DNA from: Pisolithus tinctorius
Taxonomy: Eukaryota > Basidiomycota > Agaricomycetes > Boletales > Pisolithaceae
Assembly: GCA_024663395.1 (NCBI GenBank)
Contig: JANFAH010000110.1
Location: 50,925 to 114,924, forward strand
DNA: 64,000 nucleotides
Direction of reading: 5' to 3'
A program made the translations under genes and the position numbers. A model generated the notes under the pieces. The model was not told where the DNA came from. It did no database searches and saw only the letters and a list, made by a program, of their open reading frames with translations. How positions within the stretch are numbered: the first letter of the stretch is position 1; every line of letters starts with the position of its first letter. Below are positions 44,392 through 56,449 of this stretch, piece by piece.

Positions 44392-45500
44392 GTGTGGGAC
44401 ACAACTTCTGGGAAGCATGCAACTAGGGGAAGGGTGAAGGGAGAATTCCCTAGGATTGTCCCAAGGGGTGCTGTGTGGAAGGAGAAGTCAAGAAAGGGCT
44501 TAGGAGTGGTGGGGAAATTCGAGCGAGAGCTGCAGAATTTAATTCCAGGCAGATGTAGATGTGTGAGGAACAGGGAGATGGGTATACGAAATTCTGAGAG
44601 GTTGCTATGTGTCAAGAGGAGTGAATTTGAAGCGAAGGGATATGGGGTTAGGTGTGCAGGGCTGGAGGATGCAGGAAACACAAAGACCTCTGGGGACACT
44701 GAAGACACTGTAGGCTCTATTTACACACTTAGACTCTAGAAGCTCTTGAACTTGCAGAACACACACAGATAGTGACTCCAAAGGTGGGTGGTATATTTCT
44801 GACCTCATGGCAGAATTATATAGTACAGGGAAAGTAGGTACAAGTCAGAGTAAGGTGGGGCGGAAAAACTAAAAGACCAGAAAATAAAGGAAAGGATGTC
44901 AGATGTCAGTGAAATACAGATGCACATGATATAGTCCACTGGGTAGAAGACAAGAGTAAGGACAGGACAATGGTAAGGGGTATCTTCCAACAGAATGAGA
45001 GTATGCATACAAGTGGGAGGTGGAGCTGAGTGGCACAGGAGGGCAGAGTGTAGTGTACTGGCACGAAGTCCAGTTTGTGGAATTTAGGGCAACAGGGGAA
45101 ACTGGAGTTTTTTAGAGGTAAGTGGCATGGATGACTGGTGACATGGCTGAGTGGTGTCACACACCAAAGGTGTTTGGTGAGATGGACATGGATACAGCTG
45201 ATGAATGGAGATGAAGACCATAGCTCTCATGCGAAGAAGGACAGCCAGAAATGTCAGCAGTCATCCCTCACACAAGAATGAGTCATCAATGCCAAAGAAA
45301 ATGCTCCTTGACTCTGCTCCAAGTGGCACCCCGACTGGGACCCCGAAAAAATTTCCAGACCTCTCAGACCAGCCCTCGAAAGCAGAGCCCGTCACAGGCA
45401 AAGCGACATAAAGCAGCGCCCTCTCAAGATTGAGCGAACAAGCTTAAGCATTCAATCTCACCCATAACCTGCCCAAACCCACAACACAACCCACCAGTAC

Positions 45501-47347
45501 ATGACCTCGACAGGACGAACGTCCTCGAGGTCAAGTTCCCACGCCATGCCAGGACCCCCGCCAGCCCCATGTGTGTCAAACCTCAGCAAGGCCACCAGAA
45601 GCGGCAGTCTCTCCCTTGAGGAAATTGTCAATGACCCAGACACTGAAATAAAAGACTTGGAATCAGCCAGAATATTCCTAGACCAGCTCTACACGATACA
45701 GGGAGAACCGACTACTCCAGAACACATATCCCATGCCCTTTTCTACATCTCACAGGCGAAGGGAGTAAGCAACACCCTACGATCAGCCATCCACGCAACA
45801 GCATACCTAGTCAGAGACCTAGCAACATTGGAAATTGCTGAATCCATCACTAAAGCCATATCAGAAAGACTAGAGACCTCTGTCGTTGCAGCCATATCCC
45901 CTCAAGTCGCCAAAATCCTCTCAGCCTCCGAAAACCTAGCAAAAATCAACGAGGATGCTGAAATGCTAAGTAGCCACATCACTGAAAAAATAGAATCCCT
46001 CACCAGCACAGTCAACAGCACGGACTCCAACCAGCTAGAGAGCAAGGTCCAGGACCTGATAGCCGATATGGGCACAATAAAGGAATCACTGGAAGACATG
46101 AAAACCTTCATAGCGACTCAAAACCATGCCATTCCCCCAACACCATACAGAGACACGCTAGCATCGACCCCCCCAACCCAAACCAGATCCCCCTAGGCAA
46201 GCAACTCTCACTGGAATACGCCAAGGCCCACACCACCATCAAAGAAAGACAAATACTCATCGACCCCGACAGCAACCACCACCTCTTAAACAGCACCACC
46301 CCGAGGGAAACCATTATCGACCACATCAAACAGGCATTGGAATCAGTGGACAGAATAGACAGCCCGGATATGCAACTAAAATCGATCGCACAACTCCACA
46401 ACAACAGCATCCTGATTGAACTCAACAGCCAGGAAGCAGCAGCATGGATAAAGGCAGCACCCAACAAAGAAACCTTCCTCACAAGACTAGGAGGCGAAGC
46501 CGTGATCAAAGACCGACAATACAACATCATGATCCCCTTCCTCCCAATCACAACCGACACCGAAAGGCCAGAAACCCTCTGCAACATGGAAAGTGCGAAC
46601 AACATCCCGCAAGGCTTGATCACTCAAATCAAATGGATAAAAGACCCAGCTAAACATGCCCCCACCCAGCGAGTTGCACATGCACTCGCCTCCCTGACAT
46701 CCCCCGAAGTCGCTAACCAACTACTTAGAGACAGATTATACTGGGGCTTCGACAGACTCCGCCCCCACAAAGACAAGAAGGAGCCGATCAGATGCTTAAA
46801 ATGCCAATGTATTGGGCATTTAGCCAGAGATTGCAAACAAACAGAAGACACGTGCGGCATTTGCACACAAACCCATCATATGCAGGACTGTGACTCCACC
46901 AAACATTACTGCATTAACTGCCAAAGTGACTCTCACCCCAGCACCGACAGAAACTGCCCAGACCTAGCCAGAAGACGCAATGCAATGGACGATCGCACCC
47001 CAGAGAACTGCATGCCATACTTCCTGACCACTGAAGAGTGGACACATGTCGAATTACCACCAAGACCGGCTAACCCAATCATACCAACAAGACCCCCAAT
47101 GATGCAACCGAATGCTCCAAGCCAATTCAGGCAGATGACCCTAGGAGAGGCAGCAAACATCCGTACCATCCCACCAAAGCGAGGCCAAAACAGCAGGATA
47201 AGAGGAGGTAGAGGAGGCCCCATAACACACTATTTTCAAACACGCAATGACCACACCAACAGCGACCCAGCACCAACCCAGCCTGCCCCTGTGACAACAC
47301 TACAGCCAATAAATCCGGACCCCACCCCATCCTTGATCGATGCCTGA
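45501..47347 (+). pseudogene. LINE ORF1 (nucleic-acid-binding protein), frameshifted
   Basis: The first part (45501-46196) is helical and Ser/Glu-rich. The second (about 46150-47347) is in another frame and ends with three Cys/His knuckles: CLKCQCIGHLARDC, CGICTQTHHMQDC and CINCQSDSHPSTDRNC. ORF1 proteins coat LINE RNA. The frame changes at a run of seven C at 46168-46174, so this is either a one-base length change or, less likely, programmed slippage. ORF1 overlaps ORF2 by a few bases (47340-47347). Confidence 0.75.
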
Positions 47348-50300
47348 ACGCCGAACACGCACCAATACGCTAACCAAAATACGCATATGGCAGCAAAACT
47401 TAAATACTTCTCACACTGCACTACACTCGCTAATAAACAGTCAAATAGCAGACGAATGGGACGTAATCACCATTCAAGAACCACCAATCGATCAAATCAG
47501 CAACATACAGGCCAACACCCATTGGAAGGTCGTATACCCCTCAACAAAGCTAACACAAAACACCAAACCATGAGCGGTAACTCTAATTAATTCTAGAATA
47601 AGCACTAATTCCTGGGAACAGATCGCCTTCCCATCTGTGGACGTCGTAGTAACACAACTAAGAACTGCCAAGGACACCTATGCAATATTCAACATCTACA
47701 ACGACTGCACACATGACCAGACCCTGGAGGCCCTAAGCACCTTCCTCACCGCGAACATAGAAAAGGTCAGGACAACGGTGAACGATCACATGCTGTGGTT
47801 GGGTGACTTTAACAGACACCACCCCCTATGGGACGAGGACCACAACCACCATCTGTTCACAACAAGAGCTCTCGGATCCGCCCAGAAGCTACTAGAACTA
47901 ATAGCAGACTACAGGCTAGTACAAGCACTGCCCAAAGGCATACCCACCCTCCAGTCGTCCTCCACAGGCAACTGGACGTGCCCAGACAACGTGTTCTGTA
48001 TGGAGTCAACAATGGAGAACCTGGTCAGCTGTGACACAAGACCGGAGGACAGAGGCCCCAATACAGACCACGTCCCGATCCTGACGTACCTCGAAGCAGA
48101 CCTCACCCCATCTACGGTGACCCTGACTTACAACTACCAGGACATGGACTGGAAAGAATTCAACAAGACACTCAAAACCGAACTCGCTAAGGTCGGCCCC
48201 CCAAGAGTAATAGCCAACGTGCAAGAATTCCAGAGAAAAACAAGAGGAATCGAAGCAGCGCTACGAAGCACACTAGAGAAGGTAGTACCAAAATCGCGAC
48301 CACACCCGCACATGAAAAGATGGTGGACAAAGGAGCTAATGGCCCTATGCAAAGAACTCAAAACGCTAAGTAAAACCTCATATGCCTTCCGTGCCATTCA
48401 CAATCACGAAAGTCACAGGCTGCGTAAGGACAAGGCAAAAGCCTATGACAGGGCTATCCAAGAAGCAAAGAAGAACCACTGGAGAAACTGGTTGGAAGAA
48501 GCAGGAGACGGCGACCTCTGGATAGCGAACGGATACATCTCCAAGCCCTATGGAGATGGAAGCAAAGCCAGAATACCGACTCTCAAAAAGACCAGCGAGG
48601 ACAGCAACGAGACCCTGGCCAGCTCCAACGAAGACAAAAGCAAAATGTTCGCACAGATGTTATTTCCACCACCCCCGATCCAATTGTCGGTACCGCAAAA
48701 CTACGATTACCCGGAACCAGCAACAATGTGGGACCCCATCACAAAGGATCAGCTCACCCGCACTGTCAAGAACCTCAACCCCTACAAAGTGCCAGGACCA
48801 GACGGTGTAGCCAATATCGTGTTTCAGAAATCTCTGCTACTACTCGATTACTTACTACACTCTTTCAATGCAGTATTCACCCTGCGGACATACTACGACC
48901 CCTGGAGGGAATCCACCACAATCATACTCAGAAAACCAGGCAAGCCTGACTACTTGACGCCAAAAGCCTACCGACCAATAGCGCTACTCAACACCACGGC
49001 AAAGCTACTATCAGCAATAGTAGCAGAACGGACATCATACATACTGGAAAAGCACCAACTACTCCCAGCAACTCACTTTGGTGGCAGACCAGGATGATCG
49101 ACAGAGGACTCGCTACTACTACTCAAGACAACCATACAGCACGCATGGAGACAAAGAAAAGTAGTATCCGTGCTGTTCCTGGACATAGAAGGTGCATTCC
49201 CCAATGCAGTCACAGACCAACTCTTACACAATATGAGAAAAAGACGACTTCCCCCGGACATAGTCCACTATATGGAGCGCTTACTAACAAACAGGAAGAT
49301 GAAACTATGCTTTGACGACTACGAGTCAAACTGGTTCCACATCAAGAACGGCATAGGACAAGGAGACCCCCTATTGATGATCCTATATGTCATCTACAGC
49401 GTGGACTTAGTGGAAACGGCAAAAGGTAAAAAAGAACTAACCCTAGCCTTCGTGGATGATATGGCATTCATCGCCATTGGCAAGAACTTCGAAGACACCC
49501 ACTTGACATTATCCGACATGATGGAACGGGAGGAAGGAGGCTTCGACTGGTCAGAGAAACACAACTCATGTTTTGAGACAAGTAAATTTGCACTAATGGA
49601 CTTCACGCTCAACAGAAACAAGCCCAAACCCCCGCTAACAATAAGAGGTGCAACAATAACACCCACGACGACCCACAGGTTCCTAGGCGTAATTCTCAAC
49701 CAAAAATTGAGATGGAAAACACAGGCGGCCCACACAATAGCGAAGGGCATGAAACAAGCCCTACTGCTTAGAAGAATATCTGCGACATCATGGGGAATAC
49801 CGATGAAGCTCATGCGGCAACTCTACCAAACAGTGGTAGTACCGAAGATGATGTATGCTGCACCAGTATGGATCCAGCCAACATATACCAGAGATCACAA
49901 CGCCAGAACAAGAGGGTCAAAAGGTATAACTAACCATCTCCTCTCAGTTCAAAGAGCAGCAGCCATAGCAATCATGGGTGCCATGAGGACCACCCCCACT
50001 GACACCTTGCTAGCACACACACACATCCCCCCTGCATCACTCCTTATACAGCATACGCTATACAAAGCATCGCTCAGACTCTCGACACTACCAAGCGAAC
50101 ACCCTCTCCACATACACGTCAGCAAAACAGCCAGGACTAACGTCAAGTGCCACTGAACAGCACTCCACCGTCTGACACATGACCTAAACGTCAATCCCAG
50201 GCAAATCGAAACTATCCTCCTGTATCCAACCCCACCAATGGAACGCCTGTCACATGCAACTGTCATAGCACCCAACAAAAAAGAAGCAATTGAAGACCTA

Positions 50301-51278
50301 GCAAGAATAAGAGACCGCATGCTAATCTTCACTGATGGATCAAGCATGGAGGAGGGTGTAGGGGTGGCAGTGGTCTTGTACGTAGACCGCCAACATGTAA
50401 CCATGCTGCGGTACCACTTGGGAAGTGCCTCGCAACACACAGTGTTCGAGGCGGAGGTGGCAGCAATGCTGCTCGCAGTGCACCTCCTTGCAACCAAGGA
50501 GGAAGTTATGTTCCCAGCCACCATACTAGCTGACAACCAGGCAGTGATCAAATCGAGTGAGCAACCACTAGCGAAAACAGGACACTATCTACTAACGCAC
50601 CTCAGATTGGCAATCCAAGAAATCACCACCAAAGAATGCTTAGCAAGGAAAAGCATCACACTGCGGTGGATAGCAGGCCACATGAAAGTAGAAGGCAATG
50701 AACTCACAGATGAAGAGGCAAAAATAGCAGCAAAAGGACCTAATTTCACCAGCCGTCCACAAGCGCTTCCACCAGTGCTAAGGAAAAACCTACCCCATAG
50801 TGTGGCCACCCTCAAGCAGCTGCACAATGCGAGACTGGAGACCCTATGGTCCCAAATCTGGAACAAGTCCCCCCGGTATGACAAAACAACCAGCATCGAT
50901 CCATTCCTACCCAAAAACTTGTTCGTGAAACTAGCCGCCTCCCTGCCCAAGAAACAAATGAGCCTCTACATGCACCTCTGCACAGGCCACGCACCACTCA
51001 ACAAACACTTACACCGACTCAAACAAAGCAACACCCCCACCTGCCTCCAATGCAGGAGGACTAGTTTGGAAAGCGTGCATCATTTCCTATTCCAGTGTCC
51101 CAGATATGACAGGGAGTGGTACGTCATGCAAAGAGCCCTAGGAAGAGACGCTACCTCCCTGTCGTTCCTACTGTCCAACCCAAAAGCCTGTCCACACCTT
51201 CTCAAATATGTAGATGCCACCAAACGCTTTCATCACGTACTCGGTGAGGTACATACACTTGAACATGATGTAAGATAA
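47340..51278 (+). pseudogene. LINE ORF2: endonuclease, reverse transcriptase, RNase H; three TGA stops
   Basis: One continuous frame interrupted only by TGA at 47571-47573, 49095-49097 and 50154-50156. The APE endonuclease shows QEPP, GDFNRHHPLWDE and NTDHVPI. RT shows YRPIALLNTTAKL, FLDIEGAFPNAV, GIGQGDPLL and AFVDD. RNase H shows IFTDGS, EAEVAAMLLAV and ADNQAVIKS. A C-terminal CLQCRRTSLESVHHFLFQC is a typical RVT-associated zinc motif. Two of the three stops sit where related proteins have Arg, which fits CGA to TGA change. Confidence 0.9.
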
Positions 51279-53534
51279 TGCAAAACCACAGGAAACATTC
51301 AACAATAAACACGAAACCAGCTATAACCACACATACACCATCAAACGCCCTCACACCACACCCATTCCCCAAACCCCCACCCTTCCTACTCTCCCCCCCG
51401 CACACACAAAACACATGCTACAAACCCACCAGTCACACCCTCCCACCTCACCTTGATAGCTCCCCAATCCCACACTCCAACCGTTCACATGTTAACTGAC
51501 AACCCACTCCCTCGCCACACCGCGCAGTATAATGTCATGACAGCCCCATCCAACTGGACATGTAAGAACATGCTCGTAACCCAAAACCGACGCCCACATG
51601 GCAGTCGACTAAGTGTAGTTAGAGTTACTCGTCTAGCCGAAGTACTAAACCACCCTTACCGAAAAAGCGGAGTGTCTAAAACGGCTGGCGGGAACGGAGG
51701 ACTAATGGGGAACCGAAGGTTCTGCCATTAGGGCATTCACTCACTGGTAAGGTGTGGTAGGCCACAGGGGGCCTCTGCTAGATCATTAACTAAGGTAGAA
51801 TAGTGCAGCATAGGGTAGACACACCCTCAAAGCACTTTAATTCAGAAAAAAAAAAAAAAAATGCCAAAGAAAAAGAAGGGAGCGAGTTAAGTGCTGGTCA
51901 AAATTCTTAAGCGCCCGTGTATGGCATTCCAATTTTTGACATATCTCCGCCATTTCTGCAGATACTGAAACCATTCCCACACTCGCTTGTAGTGCTCAGC
52001 CATGCGATCCTACCTTCCAAAATTGGAAAGGATTTGCACACTCCACATGTTTCTACAGCACTCCCTCCAAAAGCTGCTCATTTCGCTAATTCTTCTGATA
52101 TGGCTGCCTCCACATCAATCATTTTGCTTGTCCCCTTTGCTAGGGACCATGGCTACATATATCTACCAGGAGTTCCTACCAGCTTCCATCCTGAAGCATC
52201 CTGGTACATCCCATCCTCATCTGCCCCCTCTCAGCCCATCCAGCTTGGACAGCGCATTCTTTTTGGCAGCATGACCTCTAGGAGGATGTTCTTTGGTCAC
52301 CTCAGGTCTGTCATTCACTTGGAAAGGTCTTATGTGGTCATTTCAGTCTCTCCAGTCCAAGAAGCATATGGATCCTTCCTCCCTGCTCCCTGCAACATCT
52401 TCATACCAGTCTCATCCATCATTCTCCCAAAATTGCAACAGCTACAGTATAATCTACTGTTCTCTACTCTCCCTGATCACATCCATGACGAGTATGATGC
52501 ACATCTTGCCTCCTTATTGCAAGATACAGCAGAAGATGCTCCCCCTTCAGCCTCTCTTCCATCAGAGCCTCATTCATGAAGTTTTATTTGCTTCACTGAG
52601 AGGATGGTTTGGGGGGGAAAGTTGTGATCCCCTATGCTCCTGTCACCCCACAGACCCCCAAAGCTTGACCCCTATTGACATCTGACTCACCCTGTCCACT
52701 TTTGGATGTACTGTATCGGTATCAGATCAGTGCTGCCTCTCTGTCATCCCACTTTGGCCCAAAGGAGATCTCTTCAAGATGTGACATGCACAGCCTCCCC
52801 CTAATGTGATTCCAGTGTGCTTTCCCAGTTCCTCACATTACTTGACTCATACTCTGACATTCTGACTGTCCTTGACTCACCTATTGCCAATACTTACCAA
52901 TCTTTTGACTTTGCTTACTGATTCTTTGCTTTTTGGCTTACTTATCCTTACCAATGTTTACCAATGCTTTCCAAGATGATTACCCATCGCTTACATTCCT
53001 TACTTATCAGTTACCAATCACTTATCAAGTGTTTGCACCTTGTTTGCCATAGGCAATGCCCCTGTACTGTATATAAATCACTGTACTTAGATAGCTAAAA
53101 GAAGAAGACATCAGAGAGCCCCTCTTGCTCGCATTTCATCATCTCTCAGTAAATCATTCATCAGCTTCAATAGTTGAGACTTTATTAAGGGTCTAGCTAT
53201 CGTCTACTTCACTTATCATCATCTATTATCAATATACTTTGCTCCAAGCCCTTCCTGAGCTCAGTGCAGCCTAGGATGTCGAATTAAGTCATCATCCACC
53301 CATCTGTAGGCTGCCAGCAGTCTACCCCATCGCAATCTATCACATTCTTGCTCCCTCTTTGTCAGGAGCACCCCCAACCCTCTGCACTTGTCATTGAGTG
53401 TTGTAGTTTGCAAAAACCCTCCCAAATCAAAGGTTCTACCATCTAGGTACCACATAGGCACACCACCACTCGCTCTTTTGTCTTTTGTGTTGGTTTTGGT
53501 TGGTTTCCACCACTGAACCTCACTTTGACTCACA

Positions 53535-54505
53535 GCGGTGGCACAGCTACTGAATCCTAGATGACTCTGCATGAGTGTGGAATTTTCAGATCAGCATTTT
53601 GATGACTGAGTGACATGTGGGAGGTTGGTAAAAAACTCCAAAGGCAACAGGGGTTGGGAGGAAACATGAAAACACAAGCAGGAAAAATTCCAAAATGGGT
53701 TTGTCATAGAGGCCTGTGGAATTCAGAGACAGATTCCTGTTCCAGCATCAGGGAGTATATGGCTCCCTACACCTCCCGGAGACTTCAAATGCTGACCAAC
53801 CTCAGTCAGACTGAACCAAGATGTGACAGAGACGAGTGGAATTTCAGCAGACGTTATGTAACAATGATGGCACAAGGTCAGAATTCTGCCTTGTGCAGAA
53901 GGGCATTCCACATTGTATGAGATAGCCCTGTGGAATTTAAACCTGCCCAGAAGGTGGCTCACCACTCATCAAACTCCCACTCCCCAGTTACATCTGCTGT
54001 AGGAATAGGTAATATGAAGTTATACCCAGAATTAGTAAACATCAGTGATGGGCGAGATTTGCACTCAACCCAAAAGGGAGGTCCTGTTTTGAGAAAAGAA
54101 GAAGTAGTAAAATGTAAAAAATGCGAACTAGAAATGCAGACTTAGCTCTGTCTGTCTAATAGCTCTTGCCAGTCCTCCTGGCCCTTTGGGTACTCCCCAA
54201 AGTAACAATTCTAACTTTGAAAACATGCCAAAATGCAAGACAAAATCACCCTACTACTGAGGGCCTGTGACATGAACTGCTTGTATGGTAAACTGAACTC
54301 ATGCAAACACAGCACATGCGCTTAGTCAGCAACATGGCTGCTTGCCACTAAGTCCAGTGGTACAAACATGAAAAACAAAAGAAGGAAATAAAACAAAAAG
54401 AAAACTCCCCACCCCTGAACTCTTGACTCAGACAGCTTCTCCTAGGGAACTCAAACTTGTTCCCTACACTGCATCCACTACCCAAGCCCATACACAGCCT
54501 ATGCC
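53535..54505. other. No gene seen
   Basis: Only short frames; none shows a domain or a splice pattern I can support. Confidence 0.4.
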
Positions 54506-54985
54506 ATGCAAGCCTACTCAATCCATGATGCACAACCGGTTTGCAGCATGAGGGACCAGGCCATCACCTCGCTGTCAGCAGCATTAAGGCATGTTAGGGT
54601 GCTAATCAACACAGTGCCATGGCCCAAGGAGAGCTTAGAGGTGATATACGAGTGGGTGGAGGACTGGGACCAGACTTGGGTAAGTGCACTAGAGCCCATG
54701 CAACACAATGCACTGACCAATCCCCAGGCTGGGATCTACTCATGGTGGAAGTACATTGATGAGAACAAGATCTCCATCCCAAAGGTGCACGATGCCAACC
54801 TATGCAACATGACCGAGGAATCTGCAATATGGCAGAACAAGGTGATCCCAGTGGTGATAGCAATAGCAGATCTCTGGCAGCCAGAAGGGCAGCACAGATT
54901 CAATGTTGATGATCTTTTTGAGGACTACCAGGAGTGGGTAGAGGAGAGAACATGGTTGGAGGCTGAGAGATTGGCTAAGGCACTG

Positions 54986-55437
54986 TGTTACGCTCGACCG
55001 AAGTCAAGATGTAGGGAGAGCTCAAACACAGACTGTGGTTTCTACTAAGCAGACAGCTGTAGTAACCTCTGTAAATGACAGAGGATTTTAGGGCAATGCC
55101 AGTAAGAGTGGTCCTTGTTAGGGACACTGAGGGCGAAGTTCTGAGAACACTGCGTATGATTGAGCAGCTCAAGTCTGGGTCTCCAGGACTTGAGCCAGCG
55201 ACCTAAAACTACAAGAGGAGGACCATGAGGTGTCCTCATGTACTAGAGGTAACTATGCCATTGGTTGAACAACGACAACACATGTCCTAAGCATGTAACG
55301 AGCTAGTAATGCCAGTGGTGGAAATAGAGAGCCATTGGATCAGAGAGAAGACGGCTCTAAAAGGAAACTGAGTCCAACAGATCAAAAGTAAAGTAAATGT
55401 ACAACAGAAGAGGAAAAGTTAGGGGTGAAACATAACA
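54986..55437 (-). repeat. Gypsy-2 3' LTR
   Basis: 452 bp, at the downstream end of the minus-strand element. Ends read TGTTACGCTC and CATAACA on the plus strand, preceded by CACTG. Confidence 0.93.
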
Positions 55438-55474
55438 TTACCCCCTCTCTAAGTGTTGAAGTCCCTGACTTCAA

Positions 55475-56389
55475 CTACTCTCCATAGGGTTCTCCAGTCA
55501 TGTTGCTGATGGCAGAGTCATCAAAGTCAAAATCATTGCTGCACAAGTCATTATCCTCACTCCCAACGAGGGTATGATCATCTACCAGGGTGGGGGTAGC
55601 TATCCTGTCCTGTAAAGGACGACGAGGGCGTATAGAAGGGCATTGGACCTGAGTATGCCTGGGACGAGTGGTGTGACAAAGGAGACATTCATACTGTCCA
55701 CAGTTGACGTGGATATGGCCAAGGCAGCGACAGACGTAACATGCTTGACAATAGTGTGGATCGGATGGAGTAAGGGGTCTATCGAACTCCATCATTGCGT
55801 TTAGCACAGGAGTTGGTGGCAACTGAGCAAGGGTTTCGATGATATTTAATGTGTAGTCAAGTTCAGCACGGGAGACGCCAAAGGCCATCTCAGGGTCCAC
55901 CTCAGATGGCGAACTGTGAGACTCGCAAGGCTGAGGATTAGGGCCTGACAAGCAGCAGGTGCAAGGTCTGTCGGCTCTTCGGAGAGAGCGGGAAGAGTGG
56001 GAGGACGATGATGGCGACAATGCCGGAGGGGAGGACAACATGGAGGAAACCGGAGGGGAGGTTGCAGTCGAGGGTCTTCTAGACCCAGGAGGAGGGGGAG
56101 TGATTAGCATAGGATATTGACGGACGTTGTAGATGAGGTCTGCGCCTCCAAGGACATTGAAAAGTCTAAGTAAAAGGGGGACCTGCTGAACGGCGATTTC
56201 ATTTAGAATGGTGCGGGCGGGGGACAGAAGGGGGTTTTGGCGATTGACATAGTGGGAAAGTTCCTCAAGCCAAAGGGCTTGGATGGTGGCGTGGTATACA
56301 AGGTCAAGTGGAGAGTTCTCATCCACTTCATGATAGACAGTGCTGAGAACCGCAGGGGCGGCGATGAAGAGTCGGTATGAGGCAATCAT
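55475..56389 (-). CDS. Gypsy-2 3' accessory ORF with zinc-knuckle motif
   Basis: An open 304-residue frame between the end of pol and the 3' LTR. The middle is Ser/Pro-rich. Near the C-terminus is CQACYVCRCLGHIHVNC followed by CLLCHTTRPRHTQVQC and an acidic tail. It has no signal peptide or membrane span. Unlike pol in the same element it has no internal stop. The shared CY-x-C-x2-LGH core links it to the ORF at 32495-33238 of Gypsy-1. Confidence 0.7.
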   Translation of the reverse strand: MIASYRLFIAAPAVLSTVYHEVDENSPLDLVYHATIQALWLEELSHYVNRQNPLLSPARTILNEIAVQQVPLLLRLFNVLGGADLIYNVRQYPMLITPPPPGSRRPSTATSPPVSSMLSSPPALSPSSSSHSSRSLRRADRPCTCCLSGPNPQPCESHSSPSEVDPEMAFGVSRAELDYTLNIIETLAQLPPTPVLNAMMEFDRPLTPSDPHYCQACYVCRCLGHIHVNCGQYECLLCHTTRPRHTQVQCPSIRPRRPLQDRIATPTLVDDHTLVGSEDNDLCSNDFDFDDSAISNMTGEPYGE

Positions 56390-56449
56390 CTGATTGCTAG
56401 CGGGTTGTCATTGCTGATGGGCAAACAGAGTGTGGTGGCGAGAAGGCTC

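Larger units (their letters stand above)
45302..51860 (+). mobile_element. LINE retrotransposon (endonuclease, RT, RNase H), about 6.5 kb
   Basis: A poly(A) run ends the element at about 51860, and the sequence aatgccaaagaaaa occurs on both sides (ending at about 45301 and starting at 51860), which is a target-site duplication made by target-primed reverse transcription. ORF1 and ORF2 follow a roughly 200-bp leader, and 51279-51860 is the 3' untranslated region. Domain order (APE endonuclease, RT, RNase H, C-terminal Cys/His) resembles the RNase H-bearing clades near I/Tad. Three in-frame TGA codons in ORF2 make it inactive. Confidence 0.92.
45155..53534 (+). repeat. LTR-like element, copy C, split by a LINE
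   Basis: Starts at 45155 (TGTCACACACCAAAGG), is interrupted at about 45301 by the LINE, resumes at about 51861 and ends CTTTGACTCACA at 53534. Flanking bases are GTGG (45151-45154) and GCGG (53535-53538), the same 4-bp repeat with one C/T change. It is closest to copy A. The TATA-like tatataaat is near 53070. Confidence 0.85.

Noticed and set aside
44391..45154. A further solo LTR
   Set aside because: A TATA-like site and T/C-rich blocks exist, but I could not find matching ends with a target-site duplication.
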